NCBI RefSeq assembly: GCF_020037015.1
Contig: NZ_JAIQDE010000008.1
Location: forward strand, 124,001-188,000
Source: Corallococcus sp. AS-1-6
Lineage (GTDB): Bacteria > Myxococcota > Myxococcia > Myxococcales > Myxococcaceae
Length of the DNA stretch: 64,000 nucleotides
Direction: 5' to 3'
Shown: piece after piece, positions 18,225-29,068 of the stretch
How the letters are laid out: every line of letters begins with the position of its first letter
Numbering within the stretch: position 1 is the first letter of the stretch
The notes under the pieces: model-generated
Told to the model about the DNA's origin: nothing
What the model saw: the letters and a program-made list of their open reading frames with translations, nothing else
Databases searched by the model: none
Program-made: the position numbers and the translations under genes

Positions 18225-19019
18225 ATGCCTCGCAAGCCCGAACGGCCCCCCAAGTCACCGCCCCGCCCCAACCGCTGGGAGGGCAAGGAGAAGCCGGACT
18301 GGCTCTCCCGCGCGCTCGCCCGCGCGGGCGCCATGCCCCAGGACGAGGCCGACGCCGCCATCAAGGCGGGTCGTGTCACCGTCAACGGCCGCGTGGCGAC
18401 CACGCCGCTGACGCCCGTCCCCCCCGACGCCGTCATCAAGGTGGACGGGCTGCCGGTGCGCAAGGGAACGCCCACGCACGTGCTGGCCTTCCACAAGCCC
18501 GCGGGGGTGCTGACCTCCACCGCGCGCCAGCACCGCACGGGCACGGTGTTCGAGCTGCTGCTGCCCCAGCTCCCCCTGGAGCTGAACCGCTTCACCTGGC
18601 ACGCCGTGGGCCGGCTGGACGTGGACACCACGGGCCTGCTGCTCTTCACCAACGACGACAAGCTGGTGGCCCACGCCACGTCCCCGGAGACGAACCTGCC
18701 CAAGCGCTACGTGGCCACGGTGTTCAGCACCGCGGACGACGCGAAGGTGGAGCCGCTGCGCCAGGGGATGATGCTGGATGACGGCCCCGCCCGCCCCGCC
18801 GGGGTGCGCGTGCGCGACGAGCACACGGTGGAGGTGACGCTCACCGAGGGCCGCCACCACCAGGTGAAGCGCATGCTGGGCGCCGTGGGGCTGCCCGCCC
18901 GCGCGCTCCACCGGGAGGCGGTGGGCGACATCACCCTGGACGGCATCCCCGAGGGCGGCTTCCGGCTGCTCACCGAGGAGGAGGTCCGCGAGAAGCTGAA
19001 TTACTCCGGCCGGGACTGA
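18225..19019 (+). CDS. RsuA/RluB-family pseudouridine synthase
   Basis: 264 residues. After a basic, Pro-rich leader an S4 RNA-binding domain (LSRALARAGAMPQDEADAAI, then GRVTVNGR) precedes the catalytic domain. The catalytic aspartate is in GRLDVDTTGLLLFTND, the classical motif of the family, and EGRHHQVKRMLGAVG is the conserved C-terminal RNA-contacting element. These enzymes isomerise uridine to pseudouridine in 16S (RsuA) or 23S (RluB/E/F) rRNA. Which position is modified cannot be fixed from sequence, although the S4 domain plus length fit RluB or RsuA about equally. The gene is followed 43 bases later by the transhydrogenase. Confidence 0.88.
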   Translation: MPRKPERPPKSPPRPNRWEGKEKPDWLSRALARAGAMPQDEADAAIKAGRVTVNGRVATTPLTPVPPDAVIKVDGLPVRKGTPTHVLAFHKPAGVLTSTARQHRTGTVFELLLPQLPLELNRFTWHAVGRLDVDTTGLLLFTNDDKLVAHATSPETNLPKRYVATVFSTADDAKVEPLRQGMMLDDGPARPAGVRVRDEHTVEVTLTEGRHHQVKRMLGAVGLPARALHREAVGDITLDGIPEGGFRLLTEEEVREKLNYSGRD

Positions 19020-19062
19020 CTTCCCGGTGCCCTGGCCCCCGGGCTGGGGATAGGGTGGGCCC

Positions 19063-20466
19063 ATGGCGGACTTCGACCTGGTGGTCATCGGCTCAGGCCC
19101 CGCGGGAGAATGGGGCGCGGTGCAGGCCTCGCTCGCGGGGAAGCGGGTGGCGGTGGTGGAGCGGGAGTTGGTGCTCGGCGGCACCGCGGCCAACACCGGC
19201 ACCCTCCCCTCCAAGACGCTGCGCGAGACGGCGCTGCACCTGTCCGGCTTCAAGGCGCGCGGCCTCTACAGCGTGGACGCGACGCTGCGCCACGAGGCCA
19301 CCGTCTCCGACTTCCTCTTCCGCGAGCGCCGCGTGAAGCAGATGGAGCGCGAGCGCATCCACAAGAACCTCCAGCGCCATGGCGTGGCGCTGTTCCAGGG
19401 CTCCGGCGCCTTCGTGGACGCGCACACCGTCGCGGTGAAGCGCGACGGCGCGGAGGTGGCCCGGCTCACCGCCGGCACCGTCCTCATCGCCACCGGTTCC
19501 ACGCCGTACCGCCCGCCGATGTACCCCTTCGGCGACCCTCGGGTGCACGACTCGGACGAGATCCTGGACATCACCACCCTGCCCCGCACGCTGGTGGTGG
19601 TGGGCGGCGGCGTCATCGGCTGCGAGTACGCGTGCATGTTCGCCGCGCTGGGCATCCCGGTGACGCTGGTGGAGGTGAAGCACGACCTGCTGGCCTTCCT
19701 GGACGCGGAGATTGGCCAGCGCCTGCGCGACTGCATGGAGACGCTGGGCGTGCGGCTGCGCCTGGGCCAGACGGTGGAGTCCGCGCACGTCCCCGAGTCC
19801 CACGAGGAGCCCATCCGCCTGAAGCTGTCCACCGGCGAGGTGCTGGAGGCGGACCAGGTGCTGGTCGCCTCCGGCCGCACCGCGAACACCGCGGGCCTGA
19901 ACATCGAGGCGCTGGGCGTGAAGCAGGGCAAGCGCGGCCAGATTGAAGTGGGGCTCGCGTACCAGACGGCCGTGCCCCACATCTACGCGGTGGGGGACGT
20001 CATCGGCTTCCCCGCCCTGGCCTCCACGTCCATGGAGCAGGCCCGCATCGCGGTGGAGCACGCGTTCGGCCCGGGCAAGCGCACGCTCACGCCCATCCTG
20101 CCCTACGGCATCTACACCATCCCGGAGGTGTCCATGGCCGGCGACTCGGAGGAGTCGCTGCGCGCGCGGAGCATCCCCTACGTCGTCGGCCGCGCCACCT
20201 TCGACACCAACCCGCGCGGGCAGATCATCGGGGAGAAGCAGGGGCTGCTGAAGCTGCTCTTCCACCGCGACGACCTGAAGCTCCTGGGCGTGCACGTGCT
20301 GGGCGAGCAGGCCTCGGAGCTGGTGCACGTGGGGCTCACCGCGCTGCTCACCGGCTCCACCGCGCAGCTCTTCGTGGAGACCTGCTTCAACTACCCGACG
20401 CTGTCGGAGGCCTACAAGGCCGCCACCTACGACGCGTTGGATCAGGTCCGCGTGAGCAGCGCCTGA
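19063..20466 (+). CDS. sthA: SthA-like NAD(P) transhydrogenase, no redox cysteines
   Basis: 467 residues, the size of soluble pyridine nucleotide transhydrogenase. The FAD motif VIGSGPAGEWGA is at the N-terminus; the NAD(P) motif VVGGGVIGCEYACMFAAL is in the middle; a dimerisation domain closes the protein. In dihydrolipoamide dehydrogenases the signature after the FAD motif contains two redox cysteines (CxxxxC). Here it reads GGTAANTGTLPSK, with Ala and Thr in their place, so disulphide chemistry is excluded; E. coli SthA keeps the first cysteine. A flavin-only hydride transfer between NADH and NADP+ is the best call. The ATG follows a GGG-rich leader. Confidence 0.82.
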   Translation: MADFDLVVIGSGPAGEWGAVQASLAGKRVAVVERELVLGGTAANTGTLPSKTLRETALHLSGFKARGLYSVDATLRHEATVSDFLFRERRVKQMERERIHKNLQRHGVALFQGSGAFVDAHTVAVKRDGAEVARLTAGTVLIATGSTPYRPPMYPFGDPRVHDSDEILDITTLPRTLVVVGGGVIGCEYACMFAALGIPVTLVEVKHDLLAFLDAEIGQRLRDCMETLGVRLRLGQTVESAHVPESHEEPIRLKLSTGEVLEADQVLVASGRTANTAGLNIEALGVKQGKRGQIEVGLAYQTAVPHIYAVGDVIGFPALASTSMEQARIAVEHAFGPGKRTLTPILPYGIYTIPEVSMAGDSEESLRARSIPYVVGRATFDTNPRGQIIGEKQGLLKLLFHRDDLKLLGVHVLGEQASELVHVGLTALLTGSTAQLFVETCFNYPTLSEAYKAATYDALDQVRVSSA

Positions 20467-20479
20467 TCCACCGCGGCCG

Positions 20480-20812
20480 CTAGCGCGAGTCCTTGAGGCT
20501 GCCCACCGTGAGGCCCGCCTCGCGGGGGGCCACCCGGTTCACCCCGTCCGAGGACACCCGGGCCAGCGCGGGCGCGGCGGCGGGCGGCGCGGCCCTGGGG
20601 GGCTGGGAGGCCGGAGCCTTGGCCCCCCCGGCCTGTCCCGGGGCGCCCTGGAGCAGCGAGCGGATCCGCTCCCAGCGGACCTTCTCCTCCGCCACCAGCC
20701 GCACCAGCTCCTCGCGGGCGGCCGCGTCCGGCAGGTCCGAGGCGGCCGCCGCCACCTTGTCCATGAAGGGCAGCAGGTACCCGAAGTCCCGGTCGAAATT
20801 GGGGGTCGCCAT
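20480..20812 (-). CDS. Hypothetical protein with helical head and Ala/Pro tail
   Basis: ATG 20812 is preceded by AAGGTG six bases upstream (on the minus strand); a GTG at 20821 is the in-frame alternative. About 110 residues. The first 60 form amphipathic helices with charged residues (LVRLVAEEKVRWERIRSLL). The rest is Ala/Pro-rich and probably disordered, ending GLTVGSLKDSR. No recognised domain or export signal. It is convergent with sthA (13 bases apart) and lies 10 bases downstream of the SnoaL-like gene on the same strand, probably one transcript. Confidence 0.55.
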   Translation of the reverse strand: MATPNFDRDFGYLLPFMDKVAAAASDLPDAAAREELVRLVAEEKVRWERIRSLLQGAPGQAGGAKAPASQPPRAAPPAAAPALARVSSDGVNRVAPREAGLTVGSLKDSR

Positions 20813-20822
20813 GGGGGGCACC

Positions 20823-21185
20823 TTAGCCGTGGTAGACGCGTGACGCGACGATGCGCCCGCCCTTCACCTCCAGCACCTCCGCCACCGGCAGGGGGGCCTC
20901 ATTGGGCGCGTGGCGCAGGTACTCCATGAACACCCGGTCCCCGTCCGCCGTGAGGGCCGTCTCCTCGTAGCGCAGGCCCGGCAGCCGGGCGATGGCGTCC
21001 CTCCACCACCGCTCCAGGGCCGGCCGGCCCACCAGACGCCCGCCCGTCTCCGGGTGCAGGACACGAATCTTGGGCGAGGTGTGTGTTGCATCCTCCGCGT
21101 AGAGCGAGACCAGGGCGGTGACGTCGTGGGCGTTGAAGGCCTTGAGCCAGGCTCGGGCCAGGGAGAAGTTTTCGCTCGCGCTCAT
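20823..21185 (-). CDS. SnoaL/NTF2-like small protein
   Basis: 120 residues with the cone-shaped NTF2/SnoaL pattern: an N-terminal helix (LARAWLKAFNAHDVTALVSLY), then AEDATHTSPK, a VGRPALERWWRDAIARLPGLR helix and three beta strands ending VEVLEVKGGRIVASRVYHG. Such proteins bind or isomerise small hydrophobic molecules or serve as unassigned folds. No catalytic residues can be assigned. It is divergent from fusA with 156 bases between, where the fusA promoter must lie, and co-oriented with the hypothetical gene downstream. Confidence 0.7.
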   Translation of the reverse strand: MSASENFSLARAWLKAFNAHDVTALVSLYAEDATHTSPKIRVLHPETGGRLVGRPALERWWRDAIARLPGLRYEETALTADGDRVFMEYLRHAPNEAPLPVAEVLEVKGGRIVASRVYHG

Positions 21186-21341
21186 TGTTATGAGACCTCA
21201 GTCGGAACAGGGCGGTGGAACGTAGGCGGATGTACGCCCTACGTCATGCGGATTTGTCTGGTAACTGGGTCCTGTGGGAAGTAAGGGCCCCGCCTGCTCT
21301 GTTCCCTCAGGCAATTTTTTCAATCGAAGAAGGACCGGATC

Positions 21342-23459
<2,118 letters not shown>

Positions 23460-23491
23460 TCCGGGTGCCCACGCCGCACTGGCTGTAGGAA

Positions 23492-23530
23492 GGGCGCTCC
23501 CCGCTTCAAGTGGGGGGCGCCCTTTCGCTT
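23492..23530 (+). terminator. Rho-independent terminator after fusA
   Basis: The arms gggcgctcccc (23492-23502) and ggggggcgccc (23512-23522) form an 11-base-pair stem with one G-T pair and a 9-base loop. TTT, then TTTT, follow. It sits 33 bases after the fusA stop and before the separate ribosome binding site of the ABC-F gene. Confidence 0.85.
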
Positions 23531-23561
23531 TTCCCCTCCCCTTTTCGAAAGGTTCCTTTCC

Positions 23562-25502
23562 GTGACGCTGCTTCGCGCCGCCAACGTCCAGCTCGCCTTC
23601 GGCAGCCGCACCGTCTTCGAGGGCCTCACCTTCACCATCGAGGAGGGTGAGCGCGTGGGCCTCGTGGGCGTCAACGGCTCCGGCAAGTCGTCCCTGATGA
23701 AGATATTGGCCGGCGCGGCGAAGCCGGACCTGGGCGAGCTGCAACTGCGCCGGGGCGCGCGCGTCACCTACCTGCCCCAGGAGCCGGAGTTCCCCGAGGG
23801 CGCCACCGTGGCCAGCGAGCTCGCCGTGTCCCAGGCGCCGCTGAAGGAGGCGCTGGACGCGCACGCGGAGCTGTCCCGGAAGCTGGAGGCGGACCCCGCG
23901 CACGCCACCCCGAAGATGCTGGAGCAGTTGTCCGCCCTGAGCGACCGCATCGAGCAGGCGGGCGGCTGGGACACGGAGCACCACGCGAAGACGCTGCTCG
24001 ACCGGCTGGGCGTGAAGGACTGGGACCGGCCCGTGGCCCAGTTGTCGGGCGGTCTGAGGAAGCGCGTGGCCATCGCGCGCGCGCTGCTCACGCGCCCGGA
24101 CCTGCTGCTGCTGGACGAGCCCACCAACCACCTGGACGCGGACACCGTGGACTGGCTGGAGGACGAGCTGGACAAGCTGCCCGGGGCGCTGCTGCTCGTC
24201 ACGCACGACCGCTACTTCCTGGACGACCTGGTGGACCGCATCGTGGAGATCCAGCCCGGCGGCGGCCTCGTCTCCTACCCCGGCAACTACGCGGCCTATG
24301 TGGAGCAGAAGCTCGTGGCCCAGGAGAACGCTGAGGTCGCGGAGCACAAGCGCGGACGCTGGATTGCCCAGGAGGTGGCGTGGCTGCGCAAGGGCCCGGA
24401 GGCGCGGCGAACCAAGAGCAAGGCCCGCATCGAAAGGGCGCAGAAGCTGCTGGCGGAGAAGGGCTTCCAGCGCCCCAAGGTGGCGGACCTGAAGGTGGTG
24501 GCGGCGCCACGGCTGGGACACACCGTCATCGAGGCCGAGGGGCTGAGGAAGTCCTTCGGCGAGCGCAAGGTGCTGGACGGCGTGGACTTCCGCCTCCAGC
24601 GCGGCGAGCGCGTGGGCTTCCTGGGCCCCAACGGCGTGGGCAAGACGACCTTCCTGCGCGTGCTGCTGGGGGAGATCCCCGCGGACAGCGGCAAGCTCGT
24701 CATCGGGAAGAACACCAAGGTCGCCTACTACGATCAGCAGCGCGCCCAGTTGGACCCGGAGCAGACGGTGTACGACGCGGCCTCCAACGGCGAGGACCAC
24801 GTGGAGCTGGCGGACCGGAAGGTGGCCCTGCGCGACTACCTGGAGGACCTGCTCTTCCCGGTGCCCATGCAGCGCATGAAGGTGGGCGCGCTGTCGGGCG
24901 GCGAGCGCAACCGGCTGCTGCTGGCGCGGCTCTTCCTGGAAGGCGCCAACGTGCTGGTGCTGGACGAGCCCACCAACGACCTGGACATCGTCACGCTCAA
25001 CATCCTGGAGCGCCTGCTCCTGGACTTCGCCGGCAGCACCCTGCTGGTGACGCACGACCGGTACTTCCTCGACAAGGTGGCCACCGCCATCCTCTCCTTC
25101 GACGGCGAGGGCAAGGTCACCCGCTACGAGGGCAACTACGACATGTACAAGCGGCTGCGCGAGCAGTCGCAGGCCGCCGCGCTCAAGGCCGCCGCCGCGC
25201 AGAAGAAGGACGAGCAGAAGAAGGACGAGCCGCGCGAGGAGCCCGCCCAGAAGCCCGCGCCGAAGAAGCCCGGGAAGCTCTCCTACAAGGACCAGCGCGA
25301 GCTGGACGGCATGGAGGCCACCATCGAGGCCGCGGAGAAGCGCAAGGCGGAGCTGGAGGCGAAGCTGGCCGACCCCGCCGTCTACAGCCAGGGCTCCAAG
25401 GTGGCGGAGGTGAACCAGGCCCTGGAGGCCACCACCGCCAAAGTGGATCGGCTCTATACGCGATGGCAGGAATTGCAGGACCTGGCGGCCGGCACGGCCT
25501 GA
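23562..25502 (+). CDS. uup: ABC-F ATPase, Uup type
   Basis: 646 residues, GTG start at 23562 behind a GAAAGG-type ribosome binding site. Two ABC cassettes are joined by the ABC-F linker: Walker A GVNGSGKSS and GPNGVGKTT, signatures LSGGLRKR and LSGGERNR, and Walker B segments LLLLDEPTNHLD and VLVLDEPTNDLD. There are no membrane segments. The C-terminal 100 residues are a charged Lys/Glu linker followed by a coiled coil (RELDGMEATIEAAEKRKAEL), which is the Uup hallmark and binds DNA in E. coli. Uup is implicated in suppressing transposon excision and in ribosome-associated quality control. It has its own transcription unit downstream of the fusA terminator. Confidence 0.9.
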   Translation: MTLLRAANVQLAFGSRTVFEGLTFTIEEGERVGLVGVNGSGKSSLMKILAGAAKPDLGELQLRRGARVTYLPQEPEFPEGATVASELAVSQAPLKEALDAHAELSRKLEADPAHATPKMLEQLSALSDRIEQAGGWDTEHHAKTLLDRLGVKDWDRPVAQLSGGLRKRVAIARALLTRPDLLLLDEPTNHLDADTVDWLEDELDKLPGALLLVTHDRYFLDDLVDRIVEIQPGGGLVSYPGNYAAYVEQKLVAQENAEVAEHKRGRWIAQEVAWLRKGPEARRTKSKARIERAQKLLAEKGFQRPKVADLKVVAAPRLGHTVIEAEGLRKSFGERKVLDGVDFRLQRGERVGFLGPNGVGKTTFLRVLLGEIPADSGKLVIGKNTKVAYYDQQRAQLDPEQTVYDAASNGEDHVELADRKVALRDYLEDLLFPVPMQRMKVGALSGGERNRLLLARLFLEGANVLVLDEPTNDLDIVTLNILERLLLDFAGSTLLVTHDRYFLDKVATAILSFDGEGKVTRYEGNYDMYKRLREQSQAAALKAAAAQKKDEQKKDEPREEPAQKPAPKKPGKLSYKDQRELDGMEATIEAAEKRKAELEAKLADPAVYSQGSKVAEVNQALEATTAKVDRLYTRWQELQDLAAGTA

Positions 25503-25567
25503 GCTGCCAGTCTTTTCGTGGGGGAGGACACAATCCGCTGCGCCCCGTGCATGATTTTCGGGTCGGG

Positions 25568-25585
25568 GGACTCTGGCTAGAGTCC
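25568..25585. promoter_or_regulatory. Palindrome upstream of the outer-membrane protein gene
   Basis: GGACTCT-GGCT-AGAGTCC is a perfect 7-base inverted repeat with a 4-base centre, 27 bases before the GTG of the next gene. It could be an operator or a leader hairpin. No T-run follows, so it is not a typical terminator for uup. Confidence 0.35.
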
Positions 25586-25612
25586 GCGTCCCTCCGCCTC
25601 GGGAGTCGTCAC

Positions 25613-26527
25613 GTGTTTCGTCCGGCCTCGGTCCTCGCCGCTGCCCTGCTGTCCCTCCCCTTCTCCGCCCACGCCCTGGAGAGCGGCCCCAAGAGCCCGC
25701 TCCCCATGTTCGACCTGCAACGCCTTCGTCTGGATCCGGCGGCGCTGGGCTCGCTGGTGGTGGGGACGGGACGGACGCTGGCGCCCGGGCAACTGCGCGT
25801 GGCGTTGAACTACCACTACGAGCAGTTGCCCCTGCACTTCCAGACGCGCTGGGAGCCCGGCGAGGGCACGGGCCTGGTGGAGAACAAGATGTCCGCCCAC
25901 CTGACGGTGGGCATCGGCGTGCTGTCGTGGCTGGAGCTGGGCGGCGAGCTGCCCTTCGTGCTGACGCAGGGGGGAAAGCCCACGCTGGAGTACTTCGGGC
26001 CGAAGACGGGGGGGCTCGCCACGCCGTGGCTGACGGCCCGGGCGGCGCTGCTGCGCCAGACGAAGGGCGCCCCCATCAACCTCGCGGTGGCGCTGACGGC
26101 GGGCCTGCCGGTGGGCAGCCGGGAGGCGCAGGCGCACGAGGACTACGCGTGGCAGCCGCGCCTGCAACTGGGCTACGTGGGCGAGGGCTTCCAGGTGGGC
26201 GGCGAGGCCGGCGTCTTCCTGCGCAAGCGCCAGGACCTGGGCCCCGTGTCCTACGACCCGCGCGACATCGCGGGCAACGAGCTGCGGCTGGGCGCCACGG
26301 TGACGTCGCTCCACGGTGAGACGACGCGCGGCGAGGTGAGCGTGCTCACGGGCATCCCGCTGGACGGGGGCCGGGTGGGGGCGGAGCTGCTCATCGCCAT
26401 CCGCCGCCACGCCCTGTCCAGCCTGGACCTGTACGTGATGGGCGGCCCGGGCGTGGGCGCGGGGTTCGACACGCCCACCTTCCGCTTCGTCGCGGGCGTG
26501 TCCTGGGCCACCAGCAAGGTGGACTGA
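25613..26527 (+). CDS. Outer-membrane beta-barrel protein, MotA/OmpA-associated porin-like
   Basis: GTG 25613 is preceded by GGGAG seven bases upstream. A signal peptide (ending SAHALES) is followed by about 280 residues of alternating polar/aromatic segments typical of beta strands, ending in the aromatic-rich FRFVAGVSW. This resembles the N-terminal barrel region of myxobacterial OmpA-like proteins, but no peptidoglycan-binding OmpA C-terminus is present. About 304 residues. It is convergent with the OPT transporter, with only 17 bases between. Substrate and partner unknown. Confidence 0.65.
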   Translation: MFRPASVLAAALLSLPFSAHALESGPKSPLPMFDLQRLRLDPAALGSLVVGTGRTLAPGQLRVALNYHYEQLPLHFQTRWEPGEGTGLVENKMSAHLTVGIGVLSWLELGGELPFVLTQGGKPTLEYFGPKTGGLATPWLTARAALLRQTKGAPINLAVALTAGLPVGSREAQAHEDYAWQPRLQLGYVGEGFQVGGEAGVFLRKRQDLGPVSYDPRDIAGNELRLGATVTSLHGETTRGEVSVLTGIPLDGGRVGAELLIAIRRHALSSLDLYVMGGPGVGAGFDTPTFRFVAGVSWATSKVD

Positions 26528-26544
26528 CGCGGGGGGCCCGTCCC

Positions 26545-28440
26545 CTACTTCGGCATGAAGCCGAAGGCCTTCACCATCGCGATGGCGATGCCCAACAGGC
26601 TCTCGCCCGCGATGAAGCCGGAGGAGACGGGCAGCACCGTGTCCTCGGCGAGCTTCGGCTTCAGGCGTTTGATCAGCGCCGCCAGCGCCGCGCCCACGAA
26701 GAGGCTGATGGAGCTGGAGCCGGGGATGACCATGGCCAGCCCCAGGCCGGACGCGGTGGGGATGAAGGCCTTCACCTTCGGGTGGGCCCAGCGCTCCAGC
26801 AGCACCAGCGTGACGCCCAGCAGCGCGCCGGCCAGGGCGCCCATGCGCGCGGTGGGGTGCAGCGCGGACATGCCGGAGGCGAGCATCTTCGACACGCCGG
26901 CCCACACCATGGAGGACGGCGCGGGGAACTGCTCGGAGCCCAGCACGTCCGCGGTGGGCACCAGCAGGTTGAAGATGGGCACCACCACCACCGCGCCCGC
27001 GGCCACGCCGAACAACTGCGCGAAGAACTGCTGGCGCGGCGACGCCCCCAGCAGCCACCCGGACTTGAGGTCCGTGAGCAGGTCCGCCGAGTGCAGGCCC
27101 ACGCCGCCCGTGGCGTTGGCGCTCATTACGTTGGCGGGGATGTTGCCCGGCGCGAGCCCCCCGAAGATGAGCTGGGTGACGGGGCCCAGCGCCTTGGTGG
27201 GCGTGGTGTCCGTCTCACCCGTCACGCGCGACGCGACGACGCCCATCACCACCGCCAGGGGCAGCGCGAGCACGCCGGCCCACCAGGGAATCTGGAACAG
27301 CCAGGCCATGAGGAAGACGGCCACGGGGCCCAGCAGCGCGAAGCCCAGCGGGAACCAGGCCGGCGGGCACTCGATGTCCGCCAGCGGATCCGCGCCCGCG
27401 CCCTCCTGGGGCTTCCTGCCCACCAGCGAGCCCAGCGCGGAGAAGGAGCGCACCACGCTCCTCCACTGGAAGGCGAAGGACAGCAGGCCGGAGGACACCA
27501 GCACCGCGGAGCCCGTCCACAGCGACCAGCCGTTGATGGCCTTGTACGTCACCTCCGGGATGACGCCCTGGGTGAACATGGCCGGCGCCAGGAAGCCGTA
27601 GTTGAGGATGGCGCCCAGCAGCATGGACCAGCCGGTGCGGAAGTTCACCAGCGCGCCCGCGCCGATGAGCAGCAGGCTGAAGTCGAAGGACAGGGACCAC
27701 TTGCCCGCCTCGCGGCCCAGGATGTTGAAGGGCAGGCTCACCTTCTCCGGCAGGTTCTTCAGCCAGGTGAAGCGCGCGTCGCGCACCAGCACCAGGAACG
27801 CGCCCACCAGGCCCGACAGGCCCAGCAGCCGCGCCTTGTTGCGCGCCACGTCGCCGTGGCCGTGCAGCGCGCGGATGGTCTCCGCGGTGGCGGTGCCGGT
27901 GGGGAACGGCAGCGCTTCGATGTTGATGAGCTGGCGCTTGATGGGGATGGCGGCGAAGACGCCCAGCGCGGAGATGACGGCGAACCACAGCATCAGCCAG
28001 CCGGAGGACGGCAGCGTGCCGGTGAGCATCAGCAGCGCGGGCACCGCGGCCATGTTGCCGCCGCCCGTCATGTAGCCCGCGGCGGACGCCACGGAGCCCA
28101 TGGCGTTGTTCTCCAGGTCGGTGAACTCGTTGCTCAGCAGCTTCAGCGAGCGCAGCGTGCCGAACACCGCGAAGGCCAGGATGCACGCGGTGATGGTGAC
28201 GCCCAGGCTCCAGCCCGTCTTGAGGACGACGTAGAGGTTGGACAGGCACATCACCGCGCCAATGAGCATGCCCGCGATGACGGCGCGCACGGTGAGCTGC
28301 CGCGCGCCGCCCTGGTAGACGTGCTCCCGCCAGTACAGCTCCGGATCCATGGCCGCGGAGGCGCCGGGCCGTTCGGGGACGGCGCCGGGGTCGGGCGCGG
28401 GGACGCGGAGCTGGCTGGGGTTCGGGACGGGAGGAACCAT
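26545..28440 (-). CDS. OPT-family oligopeptide/metal transporter
   Basis: About 630 residues from ATG 28440. There is no clear ribosome binding site, and ATG at about 28351 (MDPELYW) is a possible alternative. A short cytoplasmic head leads into roughly 15 hydrophobic segments. The first membrane block, MLIGAVMCLSNLYVVLKTGW, and the Gly/Asn-rich re-entrant stretch MSANATGGVGLHSADLL are typical of the prokaryotic OPT/YSL family, which moves peptides or metal chelates by proton coupling. The C-terminus ends in a transmembrane segment near FIAGESLLGIAIAM. Monocistronic on its strand. Confidence 0.85.
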   Translation of the reverse strand: MVPPVPNPSQLRVPAPDPGAVPERPGASAAMDPELYWREHVYQGGARQLTVRAVIAGMLIGAVMCLSNLYVVLKTGWSLGVTITACILAFAVFGTLRSLKLLSNEFTDLENNAMGSVASAAGYMTGGGNMAAVPALLMLTGTLPSSGWLMLWFAVISALGVFAAIPIKRQLINIEALPFPTGTATAETIRALHGHGDVARNKARLLGLSGLVGAFLVLVRDARFTWLKNLPEKVSLPFNILGREAGKWSLSFDFSLLLIGAGALVNFRTGWSMLLGAILNYGFLAPAMFTQGVIPEVTYKAINGWSLWTGSAVLVSSGLLSFAFQWRSVVRSFSALGSLVGRKPQEGAGADPLADIECPPAWFPLGFALLGPVAVFLMAWLFQIPWWAGVLALPLAVVMGVVASRVTGETDTTPTKALGPVTQLIFGGLAPGNIPANVMSANATGGVGLHSADLLTDLKSGWLLGASPRQQFFAQLFGVAAGAVVVVPIFNLLVPTADVLGSEQFPAPSSMVWAGVSKMLASGMSALHPTARMGALAGALLGVTLVLLERWAHPKVKAFIPTASGLGLAMVIPGSSSISLFVGAALAALIKRLKPKLAEDTVLPVSSGFIAGESLLGIAIAMVKAFGFMPK

Positions 28441-28510
28441 GGGGGGCGCAAGATAGTGCACGCCCCCCGGGGTCACGAAACGCTCCGTGACTCCCGGCTG
28501 GGAAAAGGCA

Positions 28511-28993
28511 CTACCCGTGCGCGCCGCCCGGCCCGTGGACGTGGCCGTGCGCCAGCTCTTCCTGCGTCGCGTCACGCACTTCGCGCACGGTGACGTCGAA
28601 GTGGAGCGTCTTGCCGGCGAGCGGGTGGTTCAGGTCCACCACCACGGAGTCCGGGTTCACGGCGATGATGCGCAGGGGGACGTCGCCGTCCTCCGTCTGG
28701 GCCATCAGCGTGCCGCCCACCTGGGGCAGGTAGGTGGTGGGCAGCATGGTGCGCGGGACGTTGCGCACGCCCTCCGGCTTGTGGACGCCGTAGCCCTGCT
28801 CCGGCGTCACCACCACCTGCTTGCTCTCCCCCACGCCCAGGCCGTCCAGCGCGCCCTCCAGGCCGGGGACGATCTGCTTGTGCCCATGCAGATAGGCGAG
28901 CGGCTGGCCCGGACCGCTCTGGTCGATGATCTGCCCGTCCCCCAGGTGGAGGCGGTAGTCGAGTGCGACGACGCGGCCGTTCGAGACTTTCAT
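28511..28993 (-). CDS. SlyD-like FKBP-type peptidyl-prolyl isomerase
   Basis: 160 residues from ATG 28993. The FKBP core VSNGRVVALDYRLHLGDG is followed by the YLHGHKQIVPGLEGALDG motif, an insert-in-flap domain of about 50 residues (VTPEQGYGVHKPEG) and NPDSVVVDLNHPLAGKTLHF, as in SlyD. The tail AHGHVHGPGGAHG has four histidines, but far fewer metal-binding residues than E. coli SlyD. It combines prolyl isomerase and chaperone functions in the cytoplasm. It lies between the symporter and the OPT gene, all on the minus strand, with a 75-base gap from the symporter stop. Confidence 0.87.
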   Translation of the reverse strand: MKVSNGRVVALDYRLHLGDGQIIDQSGPGQPLAYLHGHKQIVPGLEGALDGLGVGESKQVVVTPEQGYGVHKPEGVRNVPRTMLPTTYLPQVGGTLMAQTEDGDVPLRIIAVNPDSVVVDLNHPLAGKTLHFDVTVREVRDATQEELAHGHVHGPGGAHG

Positions 28994-29068
28994 GCGGCTA
29001 AAGCTCCTTGGATGCGGAAGGACGGCGGATGGGACTTCGTTCAAAGGTGGAGCCGGGGCGGTGCCACG

